Shown: one piece after another, positions 12,286 through 28,100 of the stretch
Numbering within the stretch: position 1 is the stretch's first letter
How the letters are laid out: every line of letters starts with the position of its first letter
Assembly: GCA_022113835.1 (NCBI GenBank)
Contig: JAILWY010000027.1
Coordinates: 2,854,501-2,918,500 of the forward strand
Direction: 5' to 3'
Length of the DNA: 64,000 nucleotides
DNA from: Atopsyche davidsoni
Taxonomy: Eukaryota; Arthropoda; Insecta; Trichoptera; Hydrobiosidae
Notes under the pieces: generated by a model
What the model was told of the DNA's origin: nothing
Seen by the model: the letters and a program-made list of their open reading frames with translations, nothing else
Database searches by the model: none
Translations under genes and position numbers: made by a program

Positions 12286-15200
12286 TCAATGGATTATCAT
12301 GTTAGTCGGCACGGTGAACCGCTTCTGCGATTCGGCACTGGAAGGAGTGACTGGAGTCAGTGGCAAGGAGTGCCCTCCGATGGAAGTGGACAGTGTAGAA
12401 TGACTGACCCTCAGGTTGGGGGTGTGTGGTAACTTTTCACTCTTGAAGGAACGGTTTTTATCACTGGGACTGGCTCTGGGGGAGGAAGCTGGAGTCAAAA
12501 TCCCCAAGCTCGTGCCATTCTCGCTCACAGTGGAATTGTTGATATGACTAGAGGTGCTCAACTTGAACATTGAATTTTGGCTAGGTTTTATGTCAATATT
12601 GGTGACCACTTCCGTGTCTAATTTAGAATGATGGACTAGGTTGATAGAATTTGTAGTTGTGATAATGTTGGGCACGTTGATCTGCAAGTTTCCAGAATTG
12701 TTTCTGGGAAGTGTGAGAGTAGCTATGGTAGAGGAACTGTCTTTAGAGAGCTTGTTTCCTGAGTTCTCTAAGACCGCCCTGATGACCTTGGTGCTATCTA
12801 AGTGTGATGCCTCGATGACTTGCGCCACTTGGCGGGGCTGAGTTCCATTTGTGTTGGATGAGGAATGGTGATTCTGAGAGGACGCCACTACCAGTCCCTG
12901 GAGTGCCTTGACTACTGGCAGAGAGAGAGGCTTGAGGTTGTGGCTGCTCAGAGGAGGTGGGGGCAGACAGCCGGCAGGAGACGGAGAGGCCGGCTGTGAG
13001 AAGTGTTGCGAAATAGAGTGGTTCTTCAGACCCTGAGCAGTCTTGTAACTCTTCCCGCAGTGGCATTTATAGCCTTTTCTAACCCTGAAATAAGCAAAAA
13101 ATATATACATAATATCAAATATTTACATGTAATTTTAACTTGATTACAAAATATTTAATAAAATTTTAGATGATAAGTTTTAGTTGTAAATTCAGCCATC
13201 ATTACCCTATAGAACATTGAGGATTTCTTATGGGCATTGCGGAAGGAATCTTTATGACACGTCGGGATTTGGGTTTCTGGATAAGTCTTGTGGGACAAGA
13301 AATTATTAATTCCACTAGAAAACACAAAACTTAATCTCTCGTTAGACAAATCTAGCAAAAGTTATGTACATCTTCCGCGTAAAGTATTTTATTCACAGTA
13401 GCATAATTGACTAGTATACACTATGGATGAATCCATCACTTACTTTCCCTCTTTTTTGTGACCGTTTTTAGAATGATACTTTATTCCGTTGACATTTTTG
13501 TATCTTTTCTTGCATCCGGGAACAGGGCACGCAAATGGTTTTTCTGTTAAGCCATTGCCTTGACCGATTCCACTCGAAGATGTGTTGATTCTAAAAGACA
13601 AGAGTTATGTTTTCAAATTATTCACTTATATAAATACATCTCATTGGAAGAAAACCACAGCATTTGCACGCTCTTGTTAGTTAGATAATTATTGTGAATA
13701 TTTTTAAAAGCCTAATTTTCAAAAAAAAATGTTAATTTTATTCTGTACCTCATGGCAAGCAAGGCCCAGTTTCATGAACATTAATAAACATTTGGATATT
13801 GGTTGATCATATACCTGCTTCCATAACGAAGTATGAACTCAGAGCTGAACTCTTCCACGTTCGTCCAAGAATCATTACTGTCTTCAGATTGCCCGCTTAG
13901 CATCTCTTCTTCATCAAATTCACTTCCTGTAAGGCACAATGACTCTAATGAAGTCATTTCGAGTCTTCAGTACAAACATTAAAAATAATTGAGTATCTAA
14001 ACTGCTAGGGAGCCAAACATGAAATCCAGTGAAATTTTGTTATTTTCCTGATCTAAGCTGATATTTTCATTAGAAAAAAAATATGGATGAATCATTTTTT
14101 TTATGATTCAAGAATTCGACATATACAATGTGATGTGTGCTATGATCACAACTCGGAAAAAATGTTTTGTCTTTAAAGCAAAATAAACATGTATTGATTT
14201 GCAGATTTACTTGAAAGGAAGTTTTCTCACTTTTGAATGTTTATATTCGACTACAGAAATCATCACTCAAAATTTATAAAGAAAAATAATTCAGAACAGC
14301 CTAGTTAATAGGTATCTACTATATGTGATGCTTTAAACATAGTTTTTGTTTTACTGGCTGTCAAAACTTGCTCTTTAATTAGTTACTGTCACTTGAGTAA
14401 AAAAAGATTATTTACTCGCATGTATTAAGCAGGTGAGGATAAAGTTTCGTTACTCAAATACAAACACATGGCTAGTGTACGAGTTGTGCAAACAGCAAAC
14501 ATCAGTTAAAATTTATTTAATTAACAAATTTATTTTTATTAGATATTAAAAAATCTAAGTCACATACCAGTTGGCGTATTACTTCTAACAGAGGGTGGAG
14601 GTTTGACTAGAGAGATGAATTTACGGCGGCCGTCCAAGCTGACGTTTGGACTGTCTCGACGAGACGCCTCGGTGAAGAAACGCAACACGTAGCTCAAGGG
14701 TAAGCATGATGGCTGTGAGGCTTCCTTCTGTTCGATCACTAATGGATCATAATCTGAAATGTAAAAGTATTTGTGATTGTATTTAAAATTTTAAAAGTTA
14801 ATTTATTTGACAAATATTATAAATTAGACTTTTAATATTTTAGATTAGCATTATACACTTCTCGCAGCTATTGCTTTCCATATATTAAAATTGTAAATAT
14901 TAGAATCCTATTAATATTGTACAAATGCCCCCTGCATTGAATATTTTGACAGTAAGCAAGAGCAGTGAATCCATATTAATATGTATTTAAAATCAATACG
15001 ATTTATTATTTATTATATGCGAAACAAACCGGCGACAGAAAGTTCAAATATCAAAAAAATCATATGATTAATATTCAGGTTAACTAAGTCAACCCTTCAG
15101 TCAGCTGTGTAGAATTCACATATGACAAAAGTAAACAAATTAATGGTAATTTTACTAAATGAAATATTTACAAACGGAGTGAGATACGTAGAAATAAGAT

Positions 15201-15453
15201 ACAAAAGATAAACAATTTGATATTTATATCGCGATACCTAAAAATACCCTTATTTCTAGGGGTGGGTTTGAATTTCGGGTCCATTTTGTTGAAGGATCAA
15301 TATTTCAAGAAACACATTAAATATAACAGAAAATAACATTAGAGATTAATTACCAATATGCGTATCTTCAATGTGCTGAATAAGATCGCCTAAACTAGGA
15401 AACGTAATGCCACAACCATTAAATTTACAGATGTTTATCATGAAGACGGCCAT
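12286..15453 (-). CDS. JAZF1: JAZF1-like zinc-finger protein, five exons, 447 aa
   Basis: Nuclear C2H2 zinc-finger protein; vertebrate JAZF1 is a transcriptional cofactor linked to NuA4/TIP60 and to nuclear-receptor repression. Coding exons in transcript order: 15453-15354, 14753-14568, 13926-13815, 13590-13444, 13084-12286 (stop TGA); all junctions are GT-AG and in frame. Start ATG at 15453 gives a first finger C9-x4-C14...H27-x4-H32. After it come the LSYVLRFFTEASRR helix, the acidic GSEFDEEE/DSWT segment, a second finger (C154...H177, with GCKKRYKNVNGIKYH) and the third, CxC-type finger (C189-x-C191...H209, CGKSYKTAQGLKNH). All are in family order. The tail after residue 210 is about 240 residues, rich in Ser/Thr/Asn/Pro, and absent from the roughly 243-residue vertebrate protein. 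Divergent from the ATP synthase c gene, convergent with VPS16. Confidence 0.93.
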
Positions 15454-16332
15454 ATCTAACAATATTGAATCAAGTCAAGCTAGTGCTCATAAGCAGTCAT
15501 TTTTTACATAATATCTACTCGTGAAATAAGAATATATTCTAGCCGGAACTATTGCCAAAAGTATTGAATTATTAAATCATAAGTATTTTAATACAACATG
15601 TTATCAATTAATCGAGAAATTAAAAATATTGAAATAATGGGAAGGCCAGCTGATGTGGTAGTATCACGAGACGGCGACAGCGCCCTCGAGGAAATCGATA
15701 ATTTGGCTGGCCCGGCGGCGGTGGAAACCGCAACTACCACACGCCCAGGCCAGCAGCCAATCACGAGCGAGCTCTCGGTGCCCCGCGAGCGGTTCACTCG
15801 CGAAGTGAACATTCCAAAGGCCGGTCTTCTCCTCCTTGCACTGTACTTTGGTAAGCCGACAAATTTTCGACTATCAAGAATAATCTGCTATATTCGAGTG
15901 TTATTTCGCATCATCCTTGTAGGTGAAGTGCCTTGAGTCACCATCCGCATAAATTTGAAAGTGTCAGTGCCAATATTTTAGTGAAAAATTTGTTTATTTG
16001 TGACGTATTCGATGAACGAAATCGGCCTATGACTTCTGATAACTCAGATCAGCCATTTTAGTATCGAAGTAATGATTAATTTCGAGAATCTCCCGGCGAA
16101 AAGCCGAAACCCTTAAAGAATATCCAGTCGTTGAATTTTCTGGGTTTCTGTGACTATTCGAAGAGTCCTTTACACCATCGATCGTTACGTATACAAATTA
16201 CGTAACGGGTCACTCTGCCGTACTGACAAATCTCGTATTGACTTCCCGATTCGCCGGAGTTGTATGAAACTGTCTAATTGAACGCTTTAATTTGATTTCC
16301 AGGTTAGTGAGGCCAAACACAAAACCGACAAA
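15454..16332. promoter_or_regulatory. Shared divergent promoter region of JAZF1 and ATP synthase c, with a likely 5' UTR exon
   Basis: The two start codons lie 880 bp apart, head to head. The middle (about 15650-15850) is much GC-richer than its surroundings and holds a CCAAT box (GCCAATCACG near 15756) and an ATCGATAA motif similar to the insect DRE. A pyrimidine-rich patch (CTTCTCCTCCTTGCA near 15825) looks like the TCT-type start of highly translated genes. A donor after 15850 (TTTG|GTAAGC) and an acceptor before 16303 (TTTCCAG|GTTAGTG) suggest a non-coding first exon joined to the exon holding the c-subunit ATG. The reading frame over 15598-15936 is judged spurious. Confidence 0.5.
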
Positions 16333-18762
<2,430 letters not shown>

Positions 18763-21236
18763 GAACTGCCGTGAGTGAGGGGTGCGGGCCGAGGAATGTT
18801 CACCGGAACTGTCTGTGAAGTGCTGTCCAATGGGGCATAAGGAAAACCACCAGTGAGGCCCTGCCCCGACAGTTAGAACCTCCCGCTTGAGTTTATTATT
18901 TCATGGTAACACTACCCGAGTGTTTAATTTATAAGGATTGTACCGTAGTAGAAGAAATCACATTTATTATAGGATGATGCATCATATTTAATTTTCTAAA
19001 TATTCATACCTGACGAATGCTCGTTACGTGGAGGTGTATACATTGATCGATATTGAAGCGAGTCAAGTCGCCGTCGGGTGGGTCCTGTCCCTAGTGCTGT
19101 CCAGTCCCCGTGTAATGAGCATTCAGAGTACGAGTTATCATGTCGAATATTATACAATTTGGGAGGATTTCTTTGAAATGCATATTGTACAGCGTTAGGA
19201 CTATTAAATAAAAAAAATCTCAATTGGCGATGACCTCGTCTGTTGAGGTATTCTAATCAACACTGTCTTGTCAATTGCAATGCTCCCGTTCATCCCAGAA
19301 CAAACATGTCCTATGTCCTTTTCACGTCACGTTTATTTAGTTCCCTCAAAACTTCTTGGTGTCTCAACTACTAAAATAAATTTTACATTGGTAAGTATAG
19401 TCCCCTCTTCGTGTATAGAAGATGCCAGTGCTTTGATGAAATTTCAACGCTTGTTTATTCAAGATAAAAACTTGATATTGCAATACTGCTTGAATTTTCT
19501 TCACTGCGTTAACAATCAACAGTGAAAATGGGTGGACAATCTGGAACAAAGTGGCGATTGCTGTGTTGAAGTAGTAACCAATGAGTGTTAAAAAATATGG
19601 AACAGGAAAATTATAAACAATATAAATAAAATTTCTCTGACTTCGAGTCATGTACCAGTATTTTTAAAAAAATCTGGGTCAAGTGCTTCTTCAGATGCTG
19701 AAATATCAGGCTCGCCACAAACCAAGTCTTGAATTATGTATGCTAGGAGTAATTTGTCATCTCATCAGATAAGGCAACTGACTGCTGTTTTACCAAGTGT
19801 ATGCTATCATTCCATCTAGGAAAATTATATATAAATAAGACAGCACTGTTGTATATATACAAAATGCGATATTCATACAATTTATTTGATAACATAAAAA
19901 TTAGCAACATGTACAAGTTCCTCAATATTGAATGTAAATAACTAGATATTTAGAAAAAAATATAGATCAATTTTTCTTGCAGTGTTGGTTTAGGAATATC
20001 TTTTCTTATATATTCTTTCAATCTAGAATGACAGACATAATGTTAAAAATAAAACCTTATCCTTTCCATCCAAAAATTATTACTATTAACTGTGCAATTC
20101 ATTTTTCAAGACCGCTGTCTCACCGCATTGTAATCTTTTTATGCATACTCTGGTTTAAAATGCGGTCACCAAATACACAGGCACTATCCAATTCTACTCA
20201 GTAAAATTATTTTATATGAATTAGTAAGTAGTTACAAAAGAAATTTGCATTCCAAGAAAACCAAATGAAATTATCAAATATAAAAAAAAAATATTTTGGC
20301 CAGTGATATTCTCGTGTGATATAAAAATTACATAACAAAATAGTTAAGTTCTTGAAATTTGATATAAGATGAGTATAGGAGTAAAGAGAATATCAGTAAA
20401 CTATAACAGCACCATTTTATAAATATATAACTGGTAAATAAGACAATTATCAAAAACTTCTGTTCTTATTGAGCTCATATTATGTATTGTAAATATTCTT
20501 ATTTTTCACAATTGAAATAGCATATGGATTAAGGACTACTACTTTACTTATTTTTAAGAAAAAGTTTTAAAAATGACTTTAATTTTGAAATTTGTATTTA
20601 AATTCAAAATTATTATACAAATAATAATGATTAATTTCAAATTGCTCTCTTTTCCTAAATTTCAACAAAATGATAAAACTACTTTTTTAATTGCTACCAA
20701 GTTTTTTTTTTTAAACCTTTTCATGTATTGATAAAAAAAATTGATTTAAAATTCTATAAAAATTTAGGACGTTGTAAATATTATAATAATGCTTTGTTAT
20801 AGAAGCATGTCTGAAATTATTGTTTATGGTTAATTATTTTTTCTGCGCAAAGGATTTGACCGTTGACATTAAGACATATTGACGTTTTTATTTTCATCTC
20901 CTTAGCGTCGTTTTAACAATTCGATTGTTTGTAGCATGGTATTTTTTTTTTAATTTGAAAGTAATTAGCATTTTAAATATTTTTGAGACAGATTTTAAAA
21001 AAACTTTATTTTAGAAAATGATTTTTGGGCATCGCCAGTGAAGTTTTATTTTTTTGTTCTAGCAACACTACCGGCGACTGACCGCCATTGCCCATATATG
21101 ACAGATGAGCATGCTCGAGGCCTGACACATTTTTAATTAAATTTTGTCGCATTTTTCTAGTAAATAAGGTTTAAATAAATCTAAAACAAATAAATTTATC
21201 GATACTTACTTGTAGAAGTGAAAATAATCCTTCAAA
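18763..21236. other. ATP synthase c 3' UTR and AT-rich spacer before PFDN5
   Basis: The UTR probably runs to about 19230 (AATAAA at 19207-19212). After that no gene is seen. The last 150 bp (about 21070-21236) are GC-richer, with a GACCGCCATTGCCC patch that may be the PFDN5 core promoter. Confidence 0.4.
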
Positions 21237-22129
21237 ATGGAAATTTCATCAACTCCAGCTCAGGGCATGCAACAAATCGAATTGACTAAATTAAATCTTC
21301 AGCAGTTAACACAATTAAAGCAGCAAGTTGATCAAGTAGGTTGATATTTATTAATTATATTATTTCCTATGAATGTCTACAGATTTCATTGAATAAATAT
21401 ATAGATATATATTTATTCCATAAAATTCTATACCCTGAAGCTGCCATTTAATTAAAAATCACTGTGTATCTATTTTTCCAGGAGTTAAACCTATTTCAAG
21501 AATCATTAACAACTCTCAAAATAGCTCAAACTAAATTTGTTGATTCAGGAGAAAGTGTGGAAAAAATTATTCCATCAACTAAAGGCAAAACGATATTAGT
21601 ACCGTTAACCGGCTCTATTTATGTTCCTGGTAAGATAACGGACACAGAAAATGTTATTATTGATATTGGAACAGGATACTATGCTCAAAAGGTAAATATA
21701 TAACTTCTGTAGTGTTAATTGCACAATATTTCAATTTCAACGAACATAACCATACAAAAGTAAAATAATCAGTGTCACAAATATCTTGTCTTTATTATGT
21801 ATCTTTTTTCATTGTGATTCCACAAACATATAGTTTTATGTTACTTAAAAGATACTTTAGGGCAATGAATGCTTTTATGGATGGTACACCAATTGTTATT
21901 ACATACTGACGAATCTATGAAGTGACTAATTAAATGGAGTGTTCTGTTTTATTTTCAGAATATAGCTAGTGCTAAAGACTACTTCAAAAGAAAAGTAGAA
22001 TTTGTAACCGAACAGATGGAAAAGATCCAGGCTATGGGAATGGAAAAATCCAAAATTCGTGATGCTATCTGCGAAGTCATGGAGAGGAAACTGCAGACCC
22101 AAGTTGCTGCTCAGAAGGCAGCCTCATAA
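21237..22129 (+). CDS. PFDN5: Prefoldin subunit 5 (alpha-type), three exons, 159 aa
   Basis: Subunit of the hexameric cytosolic prefoldin chaperone, which hands unfolded actin and tubulin to the CCT chaperonin. Exons 21237-21335, 21482-21691 and 21959-22129 (TAA) join in phase 0. Family signatures are LNLQQLTQLKQQVDQ in the first coiled-coil helix, the beta-hairpin region LVPLTGSIYVPGKI then IDIGTGYYAQK, and the second helix DYFKRKVEF...EQMEKIQ. Length matches the family (about 154 residues). The start ATG is the first in frame before the conserved helix. It is convergent with the glutaredoxin gene, with about 890 bp between stop codons. Confidence 0.95.
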
Positions 22130-23015
22130 AAGTTGTTCATTCAGCACATCTCGCCTCTTATTTTTAACACATCTTGCACAATTCTAACAATCGCCGAATT
22201 GAAGTAACACAATTATATCTATTAGTATATCTACTAAATATATTAATACACGAATACAGTGAAATGTTTATTTGCATTTATTATTTATTGATCACTCTTA
22301 TAATTATAATTTTTTTTAACCAATAATTTCATATTTTTAAAGGCTTTTTCAAAATCACAAATTTATATAAAAACAAACTACAAGTGATGAAAAATATCAC
22401 ATATGAGTTGCTATGAATATTTTTTTAAAACTTTTGTTTCATTTTACTTATCTGAAATACATGTGAATTTTTAAATTAAAAAATCCACTGTGTTAATTTG
22501 TAAGCTTTTGAAAAAAATTAGTACGATCCTCATTATATATTTTGATTTAATTGGCACTCTATTTAATTACTTATTTATAACTTATCAGATATAATGTACA
22601 TCTATGTACCATGATGGAAAATCATGATAATGTTATGTAAAAGAAACATCTTTACGAAAAGGTTTGATAATAAATGATTAATATTTTAAATAAAATACTT
22701 TTGTGATTTTTCTATACTACTAATTTTATTGCTGACTGGTTTCGCTGATCTTTCATGTTGCCATCATCAAACGAAACCAATAAAATTAAACATGTAGAAA
22801 AAATCACAAAGTATTTTATCTAAAATGTCAAAATGGAATTCCACCAAAAACTCTGTCAAAAATATTGAATATAATAAATGATTAAATAAAACCATTTTTA
22901 AAGATCAATTTATTTTATTTAAGTCCTGTTTTTAAACATAACCGCAAAGCCATTTTCCTTTTGAGTGCTAGATAGCAGATTGTGATGGAAGAGTAAGTCA
23001 TGGACGAATGGGGAA
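22130..23015. repeat. PFDN5/GLRX3 spacer with a foldback element (family A)
   Basis: Inverted arms at about 22688-22716 (AATAAAATACTTTTGTGATT side) and 22794-22821 (complementary side) enclose a loop with GGTTTCGCTGATCTTTCATG. The arm continues into TGGAATTCCACC and a TTTTTGACAGAG complement at 22830-22860. This is the same unit that recurs at 47205, 52560, 54270, 60985 and 62125. No transposase seen; a non-autonomous foldback/MITE. Confidence 0.55.
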
Positions 23016-25199
23016 TTATGATTTGAGAGTGGTTTCAAGTTCCCCAGCTTGCTGCATTTCCTTGATGATGTCCAGTCCACCGATGAGCTCGCCTTTCACA
23101 TACAACTGTGGGTATGTTGGCCAATCGGAGAATTTCTTGAGACCCTGACGAACCTCTTCATCGTTGAGAATGTCAAATGTTTCATACTCCACGCTGAAAT
23201 GAAATGTCTTTTGTTATTTGGAAACAGATTTAATTATAATGAAAGAATAATGTATTATTTAACATCATTGTTAGTTGCAAACAGAAGTTTGACTTAAATA
23301 TTATCAATTATACACACCCGATGCCCTGAAGGATTCCGACGAGGGTTCGACTGAAGCCGCACTTGGGGGTGTCTCTGTTGCCCTTCATGAAGACCATGAT
23401 GTTGTGTTTATTGATGAGTTTCTTCAGTCTGTCCTCCAGAGATTCTTTATGGTTGGTGTGGGTGGTGGCTGAGGGAACCGAGGAGCTGTGTTTTTTGACT
23501 TTGGCTGTCAGACTCACTACGTCCACTCCGTCTATTCTGTCCACTAAATTTGTGTTTCTTAATAATACTACTGTAGGAACAGCTTCAACCTGAAATGAAT
23601 CATGTATTTTTATACAGAAACTTTCAAATAAATTGCGCTAAGGAATATTTCATGATTCTCTTCAGAATACATATTAGAAATACAAAGCCTTTTAGTTCTT
23701 GATTCAAAGAATTTAATTAAAAAAAATTGATACAGCTAAGGTATCTAAAAAAAGGTTATTTAATTTGAAATGGCTGTGGCTTTAAGGCTGTGGTTTTAAA
23801 TATAAAAAAATACTATTTAACAAAACTAAAAATCTTTTAGCTTCATAAAAATATACCATCAGCGAGGTCAACCACAAGAAGCTTAAATTTATCTATATTT
23901 AAAACAAAACAGTCATCAACTCTGGGTAGGAACAGATCTAACCAACAACCAAATAGGCTGATCACAGAAATATGTTTGATATTTTAAACATTATACAATA
24001 GATACAATTTTTATTGATTTATAGGTGTGTTGACTTAGTGATTGTAATGAATCATGAATTGATTAGGTTTCTTGTGTATGGTGCTGCATAAGGTTTTGAT
24101 TACTCCAATGTTTCAGTACCTGTGCTATGGCGATCTTCAAGAATTTTAATTGTCATTTCCTGCTGCTGAGATGTATTTAAGCGGACCATTTTTCTCATTA
24201 AACAATATTCCTAAGATTGTTCCAGCATGGGGACTAAAATGTCAGAGGAATCAAGACCTCAAACGGCGCCACACCCAAGAAACCAAATCAACTCAAAATA
24301 AAGGCTGCCAAAACCTACGAACATATCTATCAACTTTTGAATACTACTTACATTATATTTTAATGCAACTTCAGGTAAGTCTTCTGCGGGACAGACATAG
24401 AATTGTGTGCCTGCACTTTTGAGTTCAGGTATTTTGGATAGCTCGGTCATCACGTCTGTGACTTGACTACATTGCGGGGCCCAATCCTCAGCAAAATGAA
24501 CCACAGATAAATTGTTGGAGCTGAAAAAACAAAATGTTTAAAATTCAGTAACCATTGTACCATATTTCATTTTGACCAACAATACCTGAAAAAAAAAAAA
24601 AATTCTTTTACAATAAGCAATGCGCCGTGTGCCTCTCCATTTAACATTTGGTCAGTGAAAATTTAATAACTTAAGTATTATTAATTAGCAATCTAATAAG
24701 ACATTAATAATGTATTTATATAAATGTCATACCTAAGCAGAGATTATATATAAAAAAGTACATATGTTACTTTAACAACAATAAATTTGTCATAAAAAAG
24801 ATATTATGTTTGAATATATTTTTTATCTAAATGCACACAAAATATAAATATATTTAAACAAAACAGACACTGCATATATTTAATAATTATAATAACTTTT
24901 AATTAACAAATAGGTTATCTGAGGGTATCATAATACAAAAACCACAACAGGTTAAATGAAATCTACATATAATTAATATTATATCGATCGATATGTCATT
25001 GAACGTATCTATTGAAATATTGTTTAATAGCAAGAAGCGAAAATTGTGCGATCATTGGATTAAAATATCAAAATAACAATAAATGTTGACGGTCGCAGAC
25101 GCAAAATAACCTCAAAATTATAAAAGTCAAGAGAGCGACCGGGACTTACCTAATTAGCTTGTAAAGCTCCTGGCTCGTCGATATTTTAGCCACCGCCAT
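23016..25199 (-). CDS. GLRX3: Monothiol glutaredoxin 3 (PICOT-type), thioredoxin-like plus one glutaredoxin domain, 222 aa
   Basis: Cytosolic iron-sulfur cluster carrier. Coding exons in transcript order: 25199-25150, 24520-24352, 23589-23318, 23193-23016 (TAA), all GT-AG and in frame. Residues 1-105 are a thioredoxin-like domain with the family's incomplete site WAPQC (only Cys34) and the cis-proline stretch EAVPTVVLL. Residues 120-222 are a glutaredoxin domain with [12 protein letters not shown] (CGFS at 150-153, the Fe-S ligand), [16 protein letters not shown] and a GGLDI glutathione-binding end. Vertebrate GLRX3 has two glutaredoxin domains (335 residues); one is the usual number in insects and yeast. 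Start chosen as the first ATG before the conserved domain. Intron 2 holds a dispersed repeat. Confidence 0.95.
24095..24310 (-). repeat. Dispersed repeat (family E) in GLRX3 intron 2
   Basis: Read on the minus strand it starts GAGTTGATTTGGTTTCTTGG and ends GAAGATCGCCATAGCAC then GGTACTGAAAC, the same ends as the copy in VPS16 intron 7. Boundaries approximate; no coding content. Confidence 0.4.
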
Positions 25200-28100
25200 A
25201 ATTACGGATTAAACTATTGGAATAATGTAAAATAGCTATTATATATTTAAGCAGGCGCCGGCCACACGTATAACTGCACCGGGCGTACTTTCGCCTCTCG
25301 AGTATTTCGCTTTGGCACGTACGCCAGAATAGTGTTGCTATATGGCAAAAATAAAAAAATATCCTGCAAGCTTTGGTCAGCTTTTTGCGAAACCATGTCA
25401 TCTTATTTGTTTGACTGTCCCTTAATTTTTGATTTTTGACACTTGACTTTTTTCTAGAATATTAAAAAATACATAAAATTTATGAAACTTTTTTATTATT
25501 TGAAAAACGTCATCTTAACGATGATATTGTAATACCTTTTAATTTCTTCCTGTGCGATATTTTTATATGTAAATTTTTAATTCCATTAAAAAAGGAACTC
25601 ATATGTTTGGGATTCTTGTAACATTAATTTTTATGATCTTCTAAATGCCTCAACATTACTCAGGAAAACACATATTTCTCATATGAAAAGTAAAATTCTA
25701 ATTTCCAAGATTCATTATTTTCTTTCATGTTTATTTACAATAATTGTTAGGGCTATGCTTACAATACGGTATGTGGCTGTCCCCCGATCCTGGCGAAGAT
25801 GATTTACAAGATGTGCTTAGATGGTAATGTGCATGGATTTATTTATTTTTATTATTAATGTGTGTAAAAAGACCATTTTATTGTTGTAATAATATATAGT
25901 TGTAATTAAAAAAAAAATTGCACTAACATGTGAAATATGATTTATTTTATAAAAAAATTCCAATGTGTTTTTTAGTAATAAACTACTACAAAAAGAGATT
26001 TGATCAGAATGAACAATTGTTTTAATTACATGTTTAAAATATTTTATATTATACTGAAGTTAGAGGCATTAATAGAATTTGAATTGATGTGTGACGTGAA
26101 GCAGTTGCTTTGTCTTATGCATCCTGTATATTTACTAAAATATTTTCCTAAGGGTTTCAGCTTTAACATGCAGTCACAAAATTTTACTACACACCAATGT
26201 ATTTAAATGTTATGATAAAAATTAAATCATATTTTCAATTCATCAGGCAGTCCTGTTTTTAATATAAATCTAAGCTAGTAAATAAAGACAATATAATCTA
26301 GTAAATTATTGCAGATGAAGTTTTCTTAGAAGTACTTCTTTGGCTTTCCCGTCGGAACAGTAGGGCTTCTTCTTAAATCCTTTTCCAGGCTAGGTGCCGG
26401 ATTCATTCTCAACTGGCAAATGATTACTGACGTGATTCAAAAGCACCGATTTATGATTTCCAAAAAGATTTTTTATGAATGAGAATAATTTAGAGTAATG
26501 TAATAATGATGCTGATAAGTATTTGAAATCAAAAAGGTTAATACTGATAATTATCTGAATTGCTTTTAATAATACAAACCTATTTAACTGTAAATTAAAA
26601 GTAGCAAACTCCAGCTATAGCTTGCATATTAGTACAATGTTTCCTTTTGTATTTCTATAATCTTTTGTTGCAAAGAGTAATGCTATATAAAACATTATTT
26701 ATCAAATATGATCTTGCTGATGCTTGGTTGATTATTGGGCAAAAGGAGATAATATAATATCAATAATGAAACAAATATTTTTCTGAAAATTTGCCTTTAA
26801 TAATAATGTCATTGACCGATATACTGTACATAAAAATGTTAAATAAAAGATAAAACGTTTTATGTACATGAACATTAAGTTTAATCAGTATTTTAATAAT
26901 TATTATTCAAGTTGATAAGTGCTCTATTCATTTTTTATATAATAATTACCTAAGAACAGTTGAAGAATTAGGTATAATAAATAATGTGTACATACCTAGT
27001 CGACTTTAAGCACTATCGTCTTATATTGAAATTTATACCAAGCAGAAACAATAGTTAATTAAATACCTAAATTTATAATTAAATATCAAACACAATATTC
27101 AAGTATTGAAGTAAATAAAGATTTGCTTGGTATTGTATATATTTTTACATAAAAATCATCATCAAATGTAGACATAAGTAAACAATATTTCACATATTAT
27201 TTAATTTAATTAATCATCGAAAGCAAGCTTATGAATCGAAATTATATACCAACAAAATATTAAAAAAGAAAGTTAACCCAAACACAAGTATTTCCTTATA
27301 TTCATTATCCTTTCAATTTAGCAGTTAATTGTATTGTTATCAGTTTGATGATTGCACAAATCAAAGCTCATTATTTTATAATATGAAAATATACAACAAA
27401 TTAAAACTTGCAATTTGAAGACTTCTTGGGTATAATTTTTAGCAGTCACTGTTGTAAGACAAAATATATAGTTATGATTTTTTTATATTCATAATGTTAA
27501 TAGTTGAAGATATTGTTTGAGACGTTATGTCGAGATGTTAGCATAATTATTGTTTAGCAAAGCAAATTGTTCTTACACTGAATTTTTAATGCCAATAAGA
27601 TTTTAGCTTCGAACTTAAAAGTATGGATCTCACAATATAATATTTCACATGCTAGTAATGTTTATTCAAGACATAAATTAAATATTAGCATTGAAGTAAA
27701 TAAACAGTTTAAATAGCAAAATGGTAGATTTATGTGAATGTTGAGACATTTAAATTATTAAGTGTAGATGTGACATAATGTTCATTAAAAGCTTTGAACA
27801 TTCAACCTACATTTATTCAAATTATCTTTCATAGAAAAGTTGCTTTTAAATATTTTGATCTAGGGTACAGAAATGAATTTCATAGAGCCTTTTGTAGCTT
27901 TAAAATAAAGCACAATTAAATTGATCAAAGGCTGTACAGCTGTTACTTGTGTAGCACGTCTCTGTAATTTATTTTTGTAGATGACCATTTTTTTGGCTTG
28001 CGACAAAAAACCTTGAGTTTGTCATACAAAAGTGTCTGATCTTCTTGATTATTATATTGTCATAATATTCAGATATAGTAAAGAATATAATACCATATAT

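Noticed and set aside
15598..15936. 112-residue open frame between JAZF1 and ATP synthase c
   Set aside because: It spans a good donor (GTAAGC after 15850) that fits the c-subunit 5' UTR intron, has no known domain, and owes its length to high GC content.
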